From: Pseudokineococcus lusitanus
GTDB lineage: Bacteria > Actinomycetota > Actinomycetes > Actinomycetales > Quadrisphaeraceae
NCBI RefSeq assembly: GCF_003751265.1
Contig: NZ_RJKN01000004.1
Location: forward strand, 186,001-250,000
Reading direction: 5' to 3'
Length of the DNA: 64,000 bases
Shown here: one piece after another, positions 54,424-63,561 of the stretch
Numbering within the stretch: position 1 is the first letter of the stretch
Layout of the letters: each line of letters starts with the position of its first letter
Made by a program: the position numbers and the translations under genes
Notes under the pieces: model-generated
Databases searched by the model: none
Told to the model about the DNA's origin: nothing
Seen by the model: only the letters and a program-made list of their open reading frames with translations

Positions 54424-55335
54424 GTGCGCCGCGGCACCCTCATGGGTGTCGCGGCGTACACGCTGTGGGGGTCGTTCCCGCTCTACTTCTCGGCCCTCGC
54501 GCCCGCCGGGGCTCTCGAGGTGCTCGTGCACCGCGTGCTGTGGGCGCTGCTGCTCTGCCTCGTCGTCCTCGTGGCCCTGCGCGGGCTCGGCGACCTGCGG
54601 CGGCTGCTCTCCGACCGCTCCCGCCTGGGGTGGCTCGCGCTCGCGTCGGTGACCATCGCCGTCAACTGGGGCGTCTACATCTACGGCGTCCAGCAGGGCA
54701 TGGTCGTCGAGGCGTCGCTGGGCTACTTCGCCAACCCCGTCGTCACGGTGCTGCTCGGCGTCCTGCTCCTCGGGGAGCGGCTGCGCCCGGCGCAGTGGGC
54801 CGCCGTCGGCCTCGGGGCCCTGGCGGTGCTCGTCGTCAGCGTCGACGAGGGCCGGCTGCCGTGGATCGCCCTCACCCTCGCCGTGAGCTTCGGCCTCTAC
54901 GGGCTCGCGAAGAACCGCGTGGGGCGCGGCACGACGGCGCTCGTCTCCCTCACGGGCGAGACGCTCGTCCTCGCGCTGCCCGCCCTGGCGGCGCTCGTCG
55001 TCCTCGAGGCGGCCGGTCGGGGCACCTTCACGACCGACGGTCCCGTCCACACCGCGCTGCTCGTCAGCGCCGGGCTCGTGACGATGGCCCCGCTGCTCCT
55101 CTTCGGCGCCGCCGCCCGCCGCGTCCCGCTCTCGACCATCGGTCTCCTGCAGTACCTCACGCCAGTGCTGCAGCTGCTGCTGGGCGTCCTCGTGCTGGGC
55201 GAGACCGTCGCGCCGACCCGCTGGGTCGGCTTCGGCCTCATCTGGCTGGCGCTCGTCCTGCTCACCGTCGACACGCTGCGCAGCGCCCGCCGGCAGGCGC
55301 TCGTCCGCGCCGCCGAGGCGTCCGCCAAGGGCTGA
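54424..55335 (+). CDS. rarD: RarD-type EamA/DMT permease
   Basis: Drug/metabolite-transporter-superfamily membrane protein; substrates of RarD proteins are unproven. The 303 residues start at GTG 54424 (VRRGTLMGVAAYTLWGSFPLYFSALAPAGALEVLVHRVLWALLLC). They contain NWGVYIYGVQQGMVVEASLGYFANPVVTVLLGVLLLGERLRPAQW and LQYLTPVLQLLLGVLVLGETVAPTRWVGFGLIW, the two EamA halves with about ten membrane helices. An ATG six codons further is an alternative. It lies 53 bp after korB and may be read through from it. Confidence 0.88.
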   Translation: MRRGTLMGVAAYTLWGSFPLYFSALAPAGALEVLVHRVLWALLLCLVVLVALRGLGDLRRLLSDRSRLGWLALASVTIAVNWGVYIYGVQQGMVVEASLGYFANPVVTVLLGVLLLGERLRPAQWAAVGLGALAVLVVSVDEGRLPWIALTLAVSFGLYGLAKNRVGRGTTALVSLTGETLVLALPALAALVVLEAAGRGTFTTDGPVHTALLVSAGLVTMAPLLLFGAAARRVPLSTIGLLQYLTPVLQLLLGVLVLGETVAPTRWVGFGLIWLALVLLTVDTLRSARRQALVRAAEASAKG

Positions 55336-55365
55336 GCCCGGCGGCCTCCGGGCTGCTCGGACGGC

Positions 55366-55401
55366 ACGAGGCCGGCACCGCGGGTGCGGTGCCGGCCTCG
55401 T
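55366..55401. terminator. bidirectional terminator between rarD and the surface-protein gene
   Basis: Perfect 16-bp stem (55366-55381 with 55386-55401), four-base loop, between two convergent genes. Confidence 0.75.
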
Positions 55402-55413
55402 CCGCCGTGCGGG

Positions 55414-56541
55414 TCAGCGCTGCGTGCGCCGGCGCAGGAGCGCCGCCCCGGCCGCGAGGCCCAGGAGCAGGACACCGCCGCCCGCGACGAGCGCGGTGGT
55501 GGACGTCCCCGTGTCCTCCACGCCCGTGTTGGAGCGCAGGCCCTCGTTCTGGCGGGGCTTCTCGGCCGGCGGCGCGGGCGCCGGCGCCGGGGCGGTCGTC
55601 GGCTCCGCGGACGGCGCCGGGGCGGGCTCGGCGGCCGCCTCGACGACGCCGAGCGGCAGGTCCACCTGCACGAGCAGCTGCGGCTCGACCACGCCGTCCC
55701 CGTCGCGCGGCTGCAGCGTGAGGAGCGCCACGTAGTCCTCGGGGACGGTCTCCGGCGACAGGGTGACGGTGGCGCGCAGCCCGTCCGCGTCCACGGCGAC
55801 CGCGGGCGCCGGCGCGACGAGCTCGCCGAGGCCCGTGACGCTGACGAGCAACGGGTCGAGCGACGTGACGCCGAGCCCGGCGAGCACGTCGGCGTCCGTG
55901 ACGTCGAGCTCGATGCTGCTGCCCGTCTCGACCCGGTAGCCGACGAAGGCGGACGCCGTCGTCACGAGGACCGGCGCGAGCTCGAGGGCGTCCCCGCCCG
56001 CCGACGACCCGAGGTCGAGGTAGTAGAAGAGGTCCTGCTCGAGGCCGCCGCCCTCCACGGGCACGGAGAGGATCGCGTCGCCCACGAGCTCCGCCGGGAG
56101 GTCCTCCGCGGCGGGGAGCGTCACGACGAGCGAGCCGTCCTCGACGGCGGCCGTCAGCGGCCCGCCGTCCGAGGCCTCGAACGCGTACTGCTCGCCGACG
56201 GGCTCCTGGTCCTCGGTCCCGCCCTCGAGCGTCGTCGCGCCGGCGTCCGGCACCTCGACCCCCGGCGGCAGCGAGATGGTGACCTCACCGCCCGGGGCGA
56301 CCGGCACCGCGTTGAAGAAGTCCGTCGCCGAGCTCTTCGACGGGTCGAAGTCCGGCAGCGTCTCCACCGGCACGAGGAAGGACCCGTCGACCTCCACCTC
56401 GGCGAGGTCGACGTACGTCGGCCGCTCCTCGTCCGTCCCCGCCGCCTGCGCGGCCGTCAGCGGCAGCGCCACCAGCCCGGCCGTCGCCAGCGCCACCCCG
56501 ACGCGCGCCCCGTGCCGCGCAGCCCCCGTACCCCTCGACAT
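55414..56541 (-). CDS. secreted surface protein with sortase-like C-terminal anchor
   Basis: Unknown function. The 375 residues have a signal peptide (ARVGVALATAGLVALPLTAAQA, cleavage near residue 33). Beta-rich, acidic extracellular sequence of about 260 residues follows, without a recognised domain. A Pro/Ala/Glu/Thr-rich stalk ([31 protein letters not shown]) comes next. The end is a sorting-signal layout: LRSNTGVEDTG, hydrophobic ALVAGGGVLLLGLAAGAALL and the basic tail RRRTQR. The motif is not a clean LPxTG or LAxTG. No sortase gene is in the window. AGGAC precedes the ATG. Confidence 0.72.
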   Translation of the reverse strand: MSRGTGAARHGARVGVALATAGLVALPLTAAQAAGTDEERPTYVDLAEVEVDGSFLVPVETLPDFDPSKSSATDFFNAVPVAPGGEVTISLPPGVEVPDAGATTLEGGTEDQEPVGEQYAFEASDGGPLTAAVEDGSLVVTLPAAEDLPAELVGDAILSVPVEGGGLEQDLFYYLDLGSSAGGDALELAPVLVTTASAFVGYRVETGSSIELDVTDADVLAGLGVTSLDPLLVSVTGLGELVAPAPAVAVDADGLRATVTLSPETVPEDYVALLTLQPRDGDGVVEPQLLVQVDLPLGVVEAAAEPAPAPSAEPTTAPAPAPAPPAEKPRQNEGLRSNTGVEDTGTSTTALVAGGGVLLLGLAAGAALLRRRTQR

Positions 56542-56684
56542 CTGTCCTGGTCCCCTCTCGTCCGGGCCGCCCCAGCGGCGTCCCGGCACGACGAAAACTA
56601 GGGGGGCGGAGCGGGTCCCGGAGGCCCGGAGGAGACGTCGTCGCCTGATCGTCACCTGGGAGCACGACATGAGACCTCCGCGTC

Positions 56685-56727
56685 ACCGTGCCGAGACCAC
56701 CCCTGGGCCAACCGGTCTCGGCACGGT
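56685..56727 (-). terminator. terminator of the polyprenyl-synthase gene
   Basis: Fourteen-bp stem ACCGTGCCGAGACC/GGTCTCGGCACGGT (56685-56698 with 56714-56727), loop of 15, 43 bp past the stop. Confidence 0.65.
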
Positions 56728-56769
56728 CACGACGACCCGGCGAGGAGCACCCGTCCGGGCGGCCCGCCG

Positions 56770-57810
56770 TCAGCGCGTGCGGTCGGCGATGGCGGCGGCG
56801 AAGGCCGCCAGCGCGTCCCTCACCTCGCCGTCGGGCAGCGCGCCCAGGGCCTCGACGGCCTCCTCGGCGCACGCCCGCGCGTGCCGGCGGGCCTCGTCCG
56901 TGGACGGGAGCGCCCGCAGTGCGGCGACGGCCCGGGCCAGCTCGTCGTCGCCGTCGAGGGGACCGTCGACGAGCGCCAGCGCGGCGGCCGCGTCGGCGTC
57001 GCCCGCCGCGGCCGCCCGGCGCGCCAGCAGCACCGGGAGGGTGGGCACGCGCTCGCGCAGGTCCGTGCCGGCACGCTTGCCGCTGTCGTCGTCGTCGAGG
57101 TCGATGACGTCGTCGGCGAGCTGGAAGGCGACGCCGACGCGCTCGCCGTACCGGACCACCAGGTCGACGACCTCGTCGTCGCAGCCGCCGAACATGGCGC
57201 CGAAGCGGGCGGCGGTGGCGATGAGCGAGCCGGTCTTGTCCGCCAGCACCTGGAGGTAGTGGCCGACCGGCTCCTCGCCGTCCTCCGGGCCCACCGTCTC
57301 GTGGAGCTGCCCGAGGCAGAGCCGCTCGAAGGTCTGGGCCTGGATCTCCACGGCCCGGGGACCGAGGGCCGCGACGAGGCGGGACGCCCGGGCGAAGAGC
57401 AGGTCGCCCGTGAGGATGGCGACGTTGTTGCCCCAGACCTGCTGCGCCGCAGGCGCTCCGCGCCGCAGGGGCGCCGAGTCCATGACGTCGTCGTGGTAGA
57501 GCGTGGCCAGGTGCGTCAGCTCGACGACGACGGCGGCCTGGACGACCTCCGGCACGGCGCCGTGGCCGAGCTCGGCGGCCAGCAGGGCGAGCTGCGGCCG
57601 GACCCGCTTGCCGCCGGCCTCGACGAGGTGACGGGAGGTGCTGTCGGCGAGCCGGTCCGACTGCGAGACCGCGCTGCGGAGCTGCGCCTCGACGGCCACC
57701 ATGTGCGCGGTGACCCGTTCCGCCAGGGGGCCCACGCCGACGAGCAGCCCCCCGGGCGTGCCGGCACCGAGGGGGGTGCGCGAGCCGGGCGGGCGCAGGG
57801 GCGGGGTCAC
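56770..57810 (-). CDS. polyprenyl diphosphate synthase
   Basis: Adds isopentenyl units to make the long-chain prenyl diphosphate, here most likely for the menaquinone tail. The product is up to 346 residues with GGKRVRPQLALLAAELG and the first Asp-rich motif LYHDDVMDSAPLRRGAP. GDLLFARASRLVAALG and the second Asp-rich motif FQLADDVIDLDDDDSGKRAGTDLRERVPTLPVLL follow. The small residues before DDxxD fit a long-chain (C35-C45) enzyme, but chain length is not provable. The GTG start 57808-57810 has only a weak site. It is next to a GGR-like gene and men genes. Confidence 0.9.
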   Translation of the reverse strand: MTPPLRPPGSRTPLGAGTPGGLLVGVGPLAERVTAHMVAVEAQLRSAVSQSDRLADSTSRHLVEAGGKRVRPQLALLAAELGHGAVPEVVQAAVVVELTHLATLYHDDVMDSAPLRRGAPAAQQVWGNNVAILTGDLLFARASRLVAALGPRAVEIQAQTFERLCLGQLHETVGPEDGEEPVGHYLQVLADKTGSLIATAARFGAMFGGCDDEVVDLVVRYGERVGVAFQLADDVIDLDDDDSGKRAGTDLRERVPTLPVLLARRAAAAGDADAAAALALVDGPLDGDDELARAVAALRALPSTDEARRHARACAEEAVEALGALPDGEVRDALAAFAAAIADRTR

Positions 57811-57886
57811 GCCGTCCAGTGTCCCGGACGCGACCGGCTCCCGCCGACCACCCACCGCAGTGCCCCCGACCGCCACGACGAGCCCC

Positions 57887-59191
57887 TCAGACGGCCGGCG
57901 CGAGCCGGCTCATCCCGTTGACGACGCGGTCGAGCACGTCGCCGCCGCGCGGCTCGGTGAGGTTGGCGAGCAGCTTGACGACGAAGCGCATGACGAGCGG
58001 GCGCGGCAGCCCGTGCCGGGTCGCGGCCTCCATGACGGCCGGGTGGCCGATGAGCCTGACGAAGATCCCGCCGAGGCGGAAGTAGCCGCCCCAGGCGTCC
58101 CGGACGAGGCCGGGGTAGGCGTCGAGGGCGCGCAGGCGGCCGGCGACGTCGGGGCGCCCCAACGCCTGCACCACGACCTCGGCGGCCAGGCGCGCCGACT
58201 CCATGGCGTAGGCGATGCCCTCGCCGTTGAAGGGGTTGACCATGCCGCCGGCGTCGCCGAGCAGGAGCATCCCGTGGTGGTGGTGCGGCGTCCGGTTGAA
58301 GCCCATGGGCAGCGCCGCCCCGCGGACCGGCCCCTCGCGGTGCTCGTCGTCGAACTGCCACTCGGGCGGCAGCGTCGACGTCCACCGCTTGAGCAGGTCG
58401 CGGTAGTCCACCTTCCCGTAGGCCGCGGAGGACGACAGGACGCCGAGGCCGACGTTGCTCGTGCCGTCGCCGACGCCGAACACCCAGCCGTAGCCCGGCA
58501 GCAGCCGCGAGCGGCCGGGCTCGCCGTCCCAGAGCTCGAGCCAGCTCTCCATCCAGTCGTCGTCGTGCCGCGGCGAGCGGAAGTACGTGCGGACCGCGAC
58601 GCCCATGGGGCGGTCCTCGCGCCGCTGCAGGCCGACGGACAGCGCCAGGCGGGCGCTCACGCCGTCGGCCGCGACGACGACGCGGGCGCGGTGCTCGACG
58701 TCCCCGCCGGCGCGACGGCCGCGCTCGTCGACGGGGTGGGCCCGCACGCCGACGACCCGGCCGGTCGCCTCGTCGACGACGGCGCCGACGACGGACGTCC
58801 GCTCGTGCACGACGGCGCCGGCGGCGCGGGCGTGGTCGACGAGCACCTGGTCCATGCCGAGGCGGGGGCGCACGAGGCCGTAGCCGGGGAAGGCGGCGAG
58901 GTCCGGCCACGGCACCTCGACGCGCATGCCGCCGCCGATGATGCGCAGGCCCTTGTTGCGGACCCACCCCTCCTCGGGGGACAGGTCGAGGCCGAGGGCC
59001 AGCAGCTCGCGCACCGCGCGGGGGGTGAGGCCGTCGCCGCAGACCTTCTCGCGGGGGAAGGACGTCTTCTCGAGCACCGTCACGGCGACGCCGGCGGCGG
59101 CGAGGTGGCGGGCCGCCGTCGCCCCCGCCGGGCCCGCGCCGACGACGAGGACGTCGGCCTCCGCCGGGGGCGTCGGGCTGGGGGTGCTCAC
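57887..59191 (-). CDS. geranylgeranyl-reductase family FAD oxidoreductase
   Basis: FAD enzyme of the family that saturates isoprenoid double bonds; in the men neighbourhood it may act as MenJ-like reductase of the menaquinone side chain. The 434 residues have the FAD motif ADVLVVGAGPAGATAARHLA, then TVLEKTSFPREKVCGDGLTPRAVRELLALG. The VVAADGVSARLALSVGL motif and the GD motif GMLLLGDAGGMVNPFNGEGIAYAMESARLAAEV are present. The start GTG 59189-59191 (VSTPSPTPPAEADV) fits the family; a TTG three codons upstream is possible. It precedes the polyprenyl synthase on the same strand. Confidence 0.88.
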   Translation of the reverse strand: MSTPSPTPPAEADVLVVGAGPAGATAARHLAAAGVAVTVLEKTSFPREKVCGDGLTPRAVRELLALGLDLSPEEGWVRNKGLRIIGGGMRVEVPWPDLAAFPGYGLVRPRLGMDQVLVDHARAAGAVVHERTSVVGAVVDEATGRVVGVRAHPVDERGRRAGGDVEHRARVVVAADGVSARLALSVGLQRREDRPMGVAVRTYFRSPRHDDDWMESWLELWDGEPGRSRLLPGYGWVFGVGDGTSNVGLGVLSSSAAYGKVDYRDLLKRWTSTLPPEWQFDDEHREGPVRGAALPMGFNRTPHHHHGMLLLGDAGGMVNPFNGEGIAYAMESARLAAEVVVQALGRPDVAGRLRALDAYPGLVRDAWGGYFRLGGIFVRLIGHPAVMEAATRHGLPRPLVMRFVVKLLANLTEPRGGDVLDRVVNGMSRLAPAV

Positions 59192-59266
59192 GGGGGTCAA
59201 GCCTACGAGCGGCGCCCCGGCCGCGCCGCGCGGGTCCGGCCCGCCGGCGGGCGTCCCCCGGACGCA

Positions 59267-59304
59267 CGAGGACCCCACCACCCGGACGGGTGGTGGGGTC
59301 CTCG
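59267..59304 (-). terminator. csbD terminator
   Basis: Perfect 17-bp stem (59267-59283 with 59288-59304), loop of four, 25 bp past the csbD stop. Confidence 0.75.
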
Positions 59305-59328
59305 GGGAGCCCTGGGGCCCGGGGCCGG

Positions 59329-59502
59329 TCAGCCCTTGAAGGCGTCCTTCACGTGCTCGCCACGCTGCTTGGCGTCCGCGGCGACCTGGTCCTTCTGGCC
59401 CTCGGCGCGGAGGCTGTCGTCGTCCTTCGCGTCGCCCAGGGCCTCCTTGGCCTTGCCGGCGATGTCCTGGGCGGCGTTCTTGATCTTGTCGGTGGCGCTC
59501 AC
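59329..59502 (-). CDS. CsbD-family stress protein
   Basis: Small hydrophilic protein linked to general stress in Bacillus and many actinobacteria; its molecular function is unknown. The 57 residues, VSATDKIKNAAQDIAGKAKEALGDAKDDDSLRAEGQKDQVAADAKQRGEHVKDAFKG, form the usual helical repeat. The start is GTG 59500-59502 with AGGAGG eight bases upstream, the best ribosome site in this region. It is monocistronic, with a strong hairpin behind it. Confidence 0.9.
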   Translation of the reverse strand: MSATDKIKNAAQDIAGKAKEALGDAKDDDSLRAEGQKDQVAADAKQRGEHVKDAFKG

Positions 59503-59604
59503 GGTGAACCTCCTGGTCTGCGGCTCTGACGGCGACGAGCCAAGCACCGGTCGTGCGCCCCCGCACGTCGGGAGCGGCTCCGGGCGGTAGCTCCCGGCGA
59601 CCTC

Positions 59605-60297
59605 TCAGGCGGGGCGGACGGCCCGGTGCAGGGCGACGACGCCGCCCGTGAGGTCGCGCCACGCGACCTCGCCCCACCCGGCGGCCCGGACGCGGGCCGC
59701 GAGCGCCGCCTGGTCGGGCCACGCGGCGATGGACTCGGCGAGGTAGACGTAGGCGTCCGGGGAGGAGCTCGTGCGGCGGGCCACCGCGGGCAGCGCCCGC
59801 AGGAGGTACTCGCCGTAGACGGTGCGGAACGGGCGCCACGTCGGCGTCGAGAACTCGCAGACGACGAGCCGCCCGCCGGGGCGCACCACCCGCAGCAGCT
59901 CGCGCAGGCCCGCGTCGGGGTCGACGACGTTGCGCAGGCCGAAGGAGATCGTCGCGGCGTCGAACGCGCCGTCGGCGAAGGGCAGCCGCAGGGCGTCGCC
60001 CGCCACGAAGGGCAGGTCCCGGCGCCGGGCCCCGGCGCGCAGCATCCCCAGCGAGAAGTCGCAGGCGACGACGCCCGCGCCGGCGTCGGCGAAGGGCTCG
60101 CTGCTCGTGCCCGTGCCCGCGGCGAGGTCGAGCACCCGCTCCCCCGGCCGCGCGTCGACGGCGCGCACCACGGCGCGGCGCCAGCGGCGGTCCTGGCCGA
60201 GGGACAGCACGTCGTTGGTGACGTCGTAGCGGCGGGCGACGGCGTCGAACATCGCCGCCACCTGCGAGGGCTGCTTGTGGAGGTCGGCGCGGGTCAC
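59605..60297 (-). CDS. menG: demethylmenaquinone methyltransferase
   Basis: Last step of menaquinone synthesis, SAM-dependent C-methylation (UbiE/MenG family). The 230 residues include [32 protein letters not shown], the SAM motif [32 protein letters not shown], and [42 protein letters not shown] follows. The GTG start 60295-60297 overlaps the menD stop (GTGA), so both are translated in sequence. Confidence 0.94.
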   Translation of the reverse strand: MTRADLHKQPSQVAAMFDAVARRYDVTNDVLSLGQDRRWRRAVVRAVDARPGERVLDLAAGTGTSSEPFADAGAGVVACDFSLGMLRAGARRRDLPFVAGDALRLPFADGAFDAATISFGLRNVVDPDAGLRELLRVVRPGGRLVVCEFSTPTWRPFRTVYGEYLLRALPAVARRTSSSPDAYVYLAESIAAWPDQAALAARVRAAGWGEVAWRDLTGGVVALHRAVRPA

Positions 60298-62258
60298 GGG
60301 GGCGGATCCTGCCAGCCGCCCGCCGTCCCGCCCGCGGCGACCGCGGCCGCGTCGGCGTCGAGGACCGCGCCGACGGCCTCCCGCCCGCGGGCGTGCAGCT
60401 CGCGCAGCCGCGAGCGGTCCGCGGGCACGACGACGACCGACAGCCCCGGCTCCGGCGCCCGCAGCACGGCCCGCAGCTCGGCGGTCCCGTGCACGCGGGT
60501 CGCGGGCAGCCCGAGGCCGCGCGCGAGCGCCACGAGGTCCACGCCCGTCGGCGTCCCGAAGAGGCGCTCGACGTCCCCGGCGCGGCCGGGCACCGCCCGG
60601 GCGAGGCCGCCGTGCTCGAGGAGGTCGAAGATGCCGCCGCCGTCGTCGTCGAGGACGACGACCTGCAGCTGCGGCGGGACCGACCACGCCGTCGTGCGGC
60701 CGCGCTCGCCGGGCGGGACGGCGAGCCCCGCGAGGTCGTGGAGGGCGGCGAGGTCGCCGACGAGCACCCGGCCGGGCCGCCCCGTCGCGAGGACGGCGCC
60801 CACGGCCCCCGAGAGGGTGCCGTCGATGCCCGCGAGCCCGCGGCCGGACAGGACGAGCCGGACGTCGTCGGGCACCCGCAGCGGCGGCGGGGACGGCGTG
60901 CGCTGGGCGTCGAGGGCCGGCTCCTCGACCGGGTCGCCGGCGAGGTCGGCGTCGCGGACGGCCGTGGAGGCGGCGAGCACGAGGAGGTCGCCCGGCGCGG
61001 TGGCCGCCACGACCTCGCGCGCCGTCGACGGACCGACGGCCCCGGGGCCGTCGGCGGCCTCCTCGGCGGCCAGCACCTCCGCCAGGGCCCCCGCCGCGAG
61101 TGCCCCGGCCCGGCGCCAGGCGGCGAGCCAGGCGTCGGGCGCGAGGGCCCGGTCGGCGTGCCAGCGCCCCGCCGTCCCGGTCGCGAGGACGTCCTCGGGC
61201 ACCGCGGTGCCGACGACCCGGCGCAGACCGGGGCGGGGTGCGGGACCGGGCTCGTCGGGGTGGTCGACGAGCTGGACCACCTCGACCGCCGGGTCGGCGA
61301 GGAGCCGCGCGACGGGGCGCGACAGCGTCGGGCGGCCGACGACGACGGCCCGTTCCACCCGCCCGCCCAGCTCGGGGCGGTCGAGGAGCAGGCGGTAGGG
61401 CCCGACGGCGCAGGGCCCGGAACGGGCGCCGGAGGACGGCTCGGCGAGCAGCGGCCACCCCCCGGCCTCGGCGAGCCAGCGCGCCGTCCACCCCGTGCGG
61501 GCGGGCGCGTCGCCCGCGACGACGACGGTGCGGGGGCCGAGCGGCAGCGCGTGCACCTCCCCGCCGCGCGGGGGCGGCGCGAGCCGGCGGGGCACCGGGC
61601 CCGGGACGGCGCGGACGGCGGCGGGGTCCTCGTCGGCGTCGGGCACGAGGGGGTCGCCGAGGGCGAGGTCGAGGTGCACGGGCCCGGGCCGCTGCGCCGC
61701 CTCCCCGGGGGCGGCGCGGAGCGGGAGGAGGCCGCGCGCGACGTCGACGGCGTCGGCGGCCTCGGCGGCCCAGCGCGCCGCGGCCGCGTCCTCCTCGCCG
61801 GCCGGCGGCACCGGCAGGTCGACGGCGCGGCGCACCGCGGCACCGAGGAGCCCCGCCTGCAGGGCCGTCGTCTGGTTGGCCCACGTGCCCCGCATCGCGT
61901 GCGGGCGGTCGGCCGTCAGCAGGAGCAGCGGGACCCCCGCCGTCGACGCCTCGAGGACGGCCGGCACGAGGTTGGCAACGGCCGTCCCCGACGTCGTCAC
62001 GACGGCCGCGGGGACGCCGGTGGCGCGCCCGGCCCCCAGCGCCGTGAAGGCCGCGGCGCGCTCGTCGGTGCGCACGTGGACGGCGAGGGAGCCGGCCCGC
62101 TCCGCGTCGGCGAGCGCGTAGGCCAGCGGCGCCGAGCGCGAGCCGGGGCAGACGACGACGTGGCGGACGCCGCGGGCCACGAGCCCCGCGACGAGGGCGA
62201 GCGCGCAGGCGCGCGCCGGCGGGAGGGCGGGCGTCGCGGGGGCGGGCGGGGCGGGCAC
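60294..62258 (-). CDS. menD: SEPHCHC synthase MenD
   Basis: TPP-dependent enzyme condensing isochorismate with 2-oxoglutarate, the first committed step of menaquinone synthesis. The 654 residues include the N-terminal [42 protein letters not shown], whose Glu activates TPP, and [18 protein letters not shown]. The C-terminal TPP site is [15 protein letters not shown] and [23 protein letters not shown] lies nine bases before GTG 62256-62258, which I use. ATG three codons upstream abuts the same site and is less likely. It is coupled to menG. Confidence 0.93.
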   Translation of the reverse strand: MPAPPAPATPALPPARACALALVAGLVARGVRHVVVCPGSRSAPLAYALADAERAGSLAVHVRTDERAAAFTALGAGRATGVPAAVVTTSGTAVANLVPAVLEASTAGVPLLLLTADRPHAMRGTWANQTTALQAGLLGAAVRRAVDLPVPPAGEEDAAAARWAAEAADAVDVARGLLPLRAAPGEAAQRPGPVHLDLALGDPLVPDADEDPAAVRAVPGPVPRRLAPPPRGGEVHALPLGPRTVVVAGDAPARTGWTARWLAEAGGWPLLAEPSSGARSGPCAVGPYRLLLDRPELGGRVERAVVVGRPTLSRPVARLLADPAVEVVQLVDHPDEPGPAPRPGLRRVVGTAVPEDVLATGTAGRWHADRALAPDAWLAAWRRAGALAAGALAEVLAAEEAADGPGAVGPSTAREVVAATAPGDLLVLAASTAVRDADLAGDPVEEPALDAQRTPSPPPLRVPDDVRLVLSGRGLAGIDGTLSGAVGAVLATGRPGRVLVGDLAALHDLAGLAVPPGERGRTTAWSVPPQLQVVVLDDDGGGIFDLLEHGGLARAVPGRAGDVERLFGTPTGVDLVALARGLGLPATRVHGTAELRAVLRAPEPGLSVVVVPADRSRLRELHARGREAVGAVLDADAAAVAAGGTAGGWQDPPP

Positions 62259-62343
62259 GACGCCCATCCTCCGCCAGCGGCCCGCCGCGGGCCGCGCCGG
62301 ACGCCTGCGGGGCCGTCGGCCCGGCGGTGGCAGCATCGCGGCC

Positions 62344-63561
62344 GTGCGACGAGCGGGCGGCGGGCAGGGACGGCTGCGCCGCGCCGTCCGGGTCGTGCGG
62401 TCGGTGCCCTGGTGGCGGTGGCTGGTCGTGGCCCTGCTCGCCGCGGCGGGCGGCACCGCGCTCGAGCTGCTCGGCGTCCCCGCGGGCGTGCTCTTCGCCG
62501 GGCTGCTCGTCGGCATCGGCGTGGCGCTGTCCGGGCTGCCGGGGCCCTCGCCGCGGGGCCCGCACCGCGTGCCGCGGCCGCTCGACCTCGCCGCGCAGGC
62601 GACCCTCGGCGTCGTCATCGGCAGCCTCGTCCAGCCGCGGACGCTCACCGAGGTGGCCGCCTCGTGGCTGCCCGTGCTCCTCGTCGTCGCCGCGACGCTG
62701 GGCGTCAGCGTGGCCGCGGGCGTCGCCCTGGGCCGCCGCCGCGACGTCGGGCCCGTCACGGGCTCGCTGGCCCTCACGGCGGGCGGCGCGTCGGGGCTCG
62801 TGTCGATGGCCGGCGAGCTGGGCGCCGACCAGCGGCTCGTCGCCGTCGTCCAGTACCTCCGCGTCCTCCTCGTCACGGCGACCCTGCCCGTCGTCCTCCT
62901 CGTCACGGGGGCGGGCGGCGACGGCGCCGCCCGTGCGGCCGCCCCGCTCGACGACCCGGCGCCGTGGTGGGTGGGGCTGCTCCTCGTCGTCGTCGTGGGG
63001 ACCGCCGGCTCGGTGCTGGGCCGGCTGGCGCGGCTGCCCGCCGGAGCGCTGCTCGGGCCGCTCGTGCTGGCCGCGGTCGTGGGGGCCGCCGGCCTGTCGC
63101 GCGGCGCCGAGGTGCCCGTGGCGCTCGTCGACGTCGCGTACGCCGTCATCGGCCTCCAGGCCGGGCTGTCCGCGACGCGGGAGTCGCTGCGCGTCCTCCG
63201 GCGAGCCCTGCCGGCGGCCCTGCTGCTCACCGTCGCCGTCCTCGTCGCGTGCGCGGGGCTCGGCGTCGCCCTGTCGGCCGCGACCGGCGTCTCGCTGCTG
63301 GACGGCTACCTCGCGACGACGCCGGGAGGCCTGTGGGCCGTGCTGGCCGCGTCGCTGTCCGTCGGCTCCGACGTCACCTTCGTCCTCGCCGTGCAGGTCA
63401 TGCGGCTCCTCGTCGTCCTGCTCACCGCGCCCCTGCTGAGCCGGCTCCTCCGCCGGTACGCGACGCGGTCGCCAGCCGGCGCCACGCCCGGCCCAGCCGC
63501 TCCCGCCAGGCCGCGGCGACGTCCGCGCGGGCGGCGACGGCGTCGAGGCGCGCCGGGCTGA
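62344..63561 (+). CDS. AbrB-family (ammonia-monooxygenase-like) membrane protein
   Basis: Putative transporter of PF05145 (AbrB) type; substrate unknown. The 405 residues start at GTG 62344 and show about ten hydrophobic segments in two similar halves: [19 protein letters not shown] with [12 protein letters not shown], and [20 protein letters not shown] with [46 protein letters not shown] lies near the end. The last 45 residues are Pro/Arg/Gly-rich and lie over the 3' end of menC on the other strand. There is no visible ribosome site. Confidence 0.82.
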   Translation: MRRAGGGQGRLRRAVRVVRSVPWWRWLVVALLAAAGGTALELLGVPAGVLFAGLLVGIGVALSGLPGPSPRGPHRVPRPLDLAAQATLGVVIGSLVQPRTLTEVAASWLPVLLVVAATLGVSVAAGVALGRRRDVGPVTGSLALTAGGASGLVSMAGELGADQRLVAVVQYLRVLLVTATLPVVLLVTGAGGDGAARAAAPLDDPAPWWVGLLLVVVVGTAGSVLGRLARLPAGALLGPLVLAAVVGAAGLSRGAEVPVALVDVAYAVIGLQAGLSATRESLRVLRRALPAALLLTVAVLVACAGLGVALSAATGVSLLDGYLATTPGGLWAVLAASLSVGSDVTFVLAVQVMRLLVVLLTAPLLSRLLRRYATRSPAGATPGPAAPARPRRRPRGRRRRRGAPG

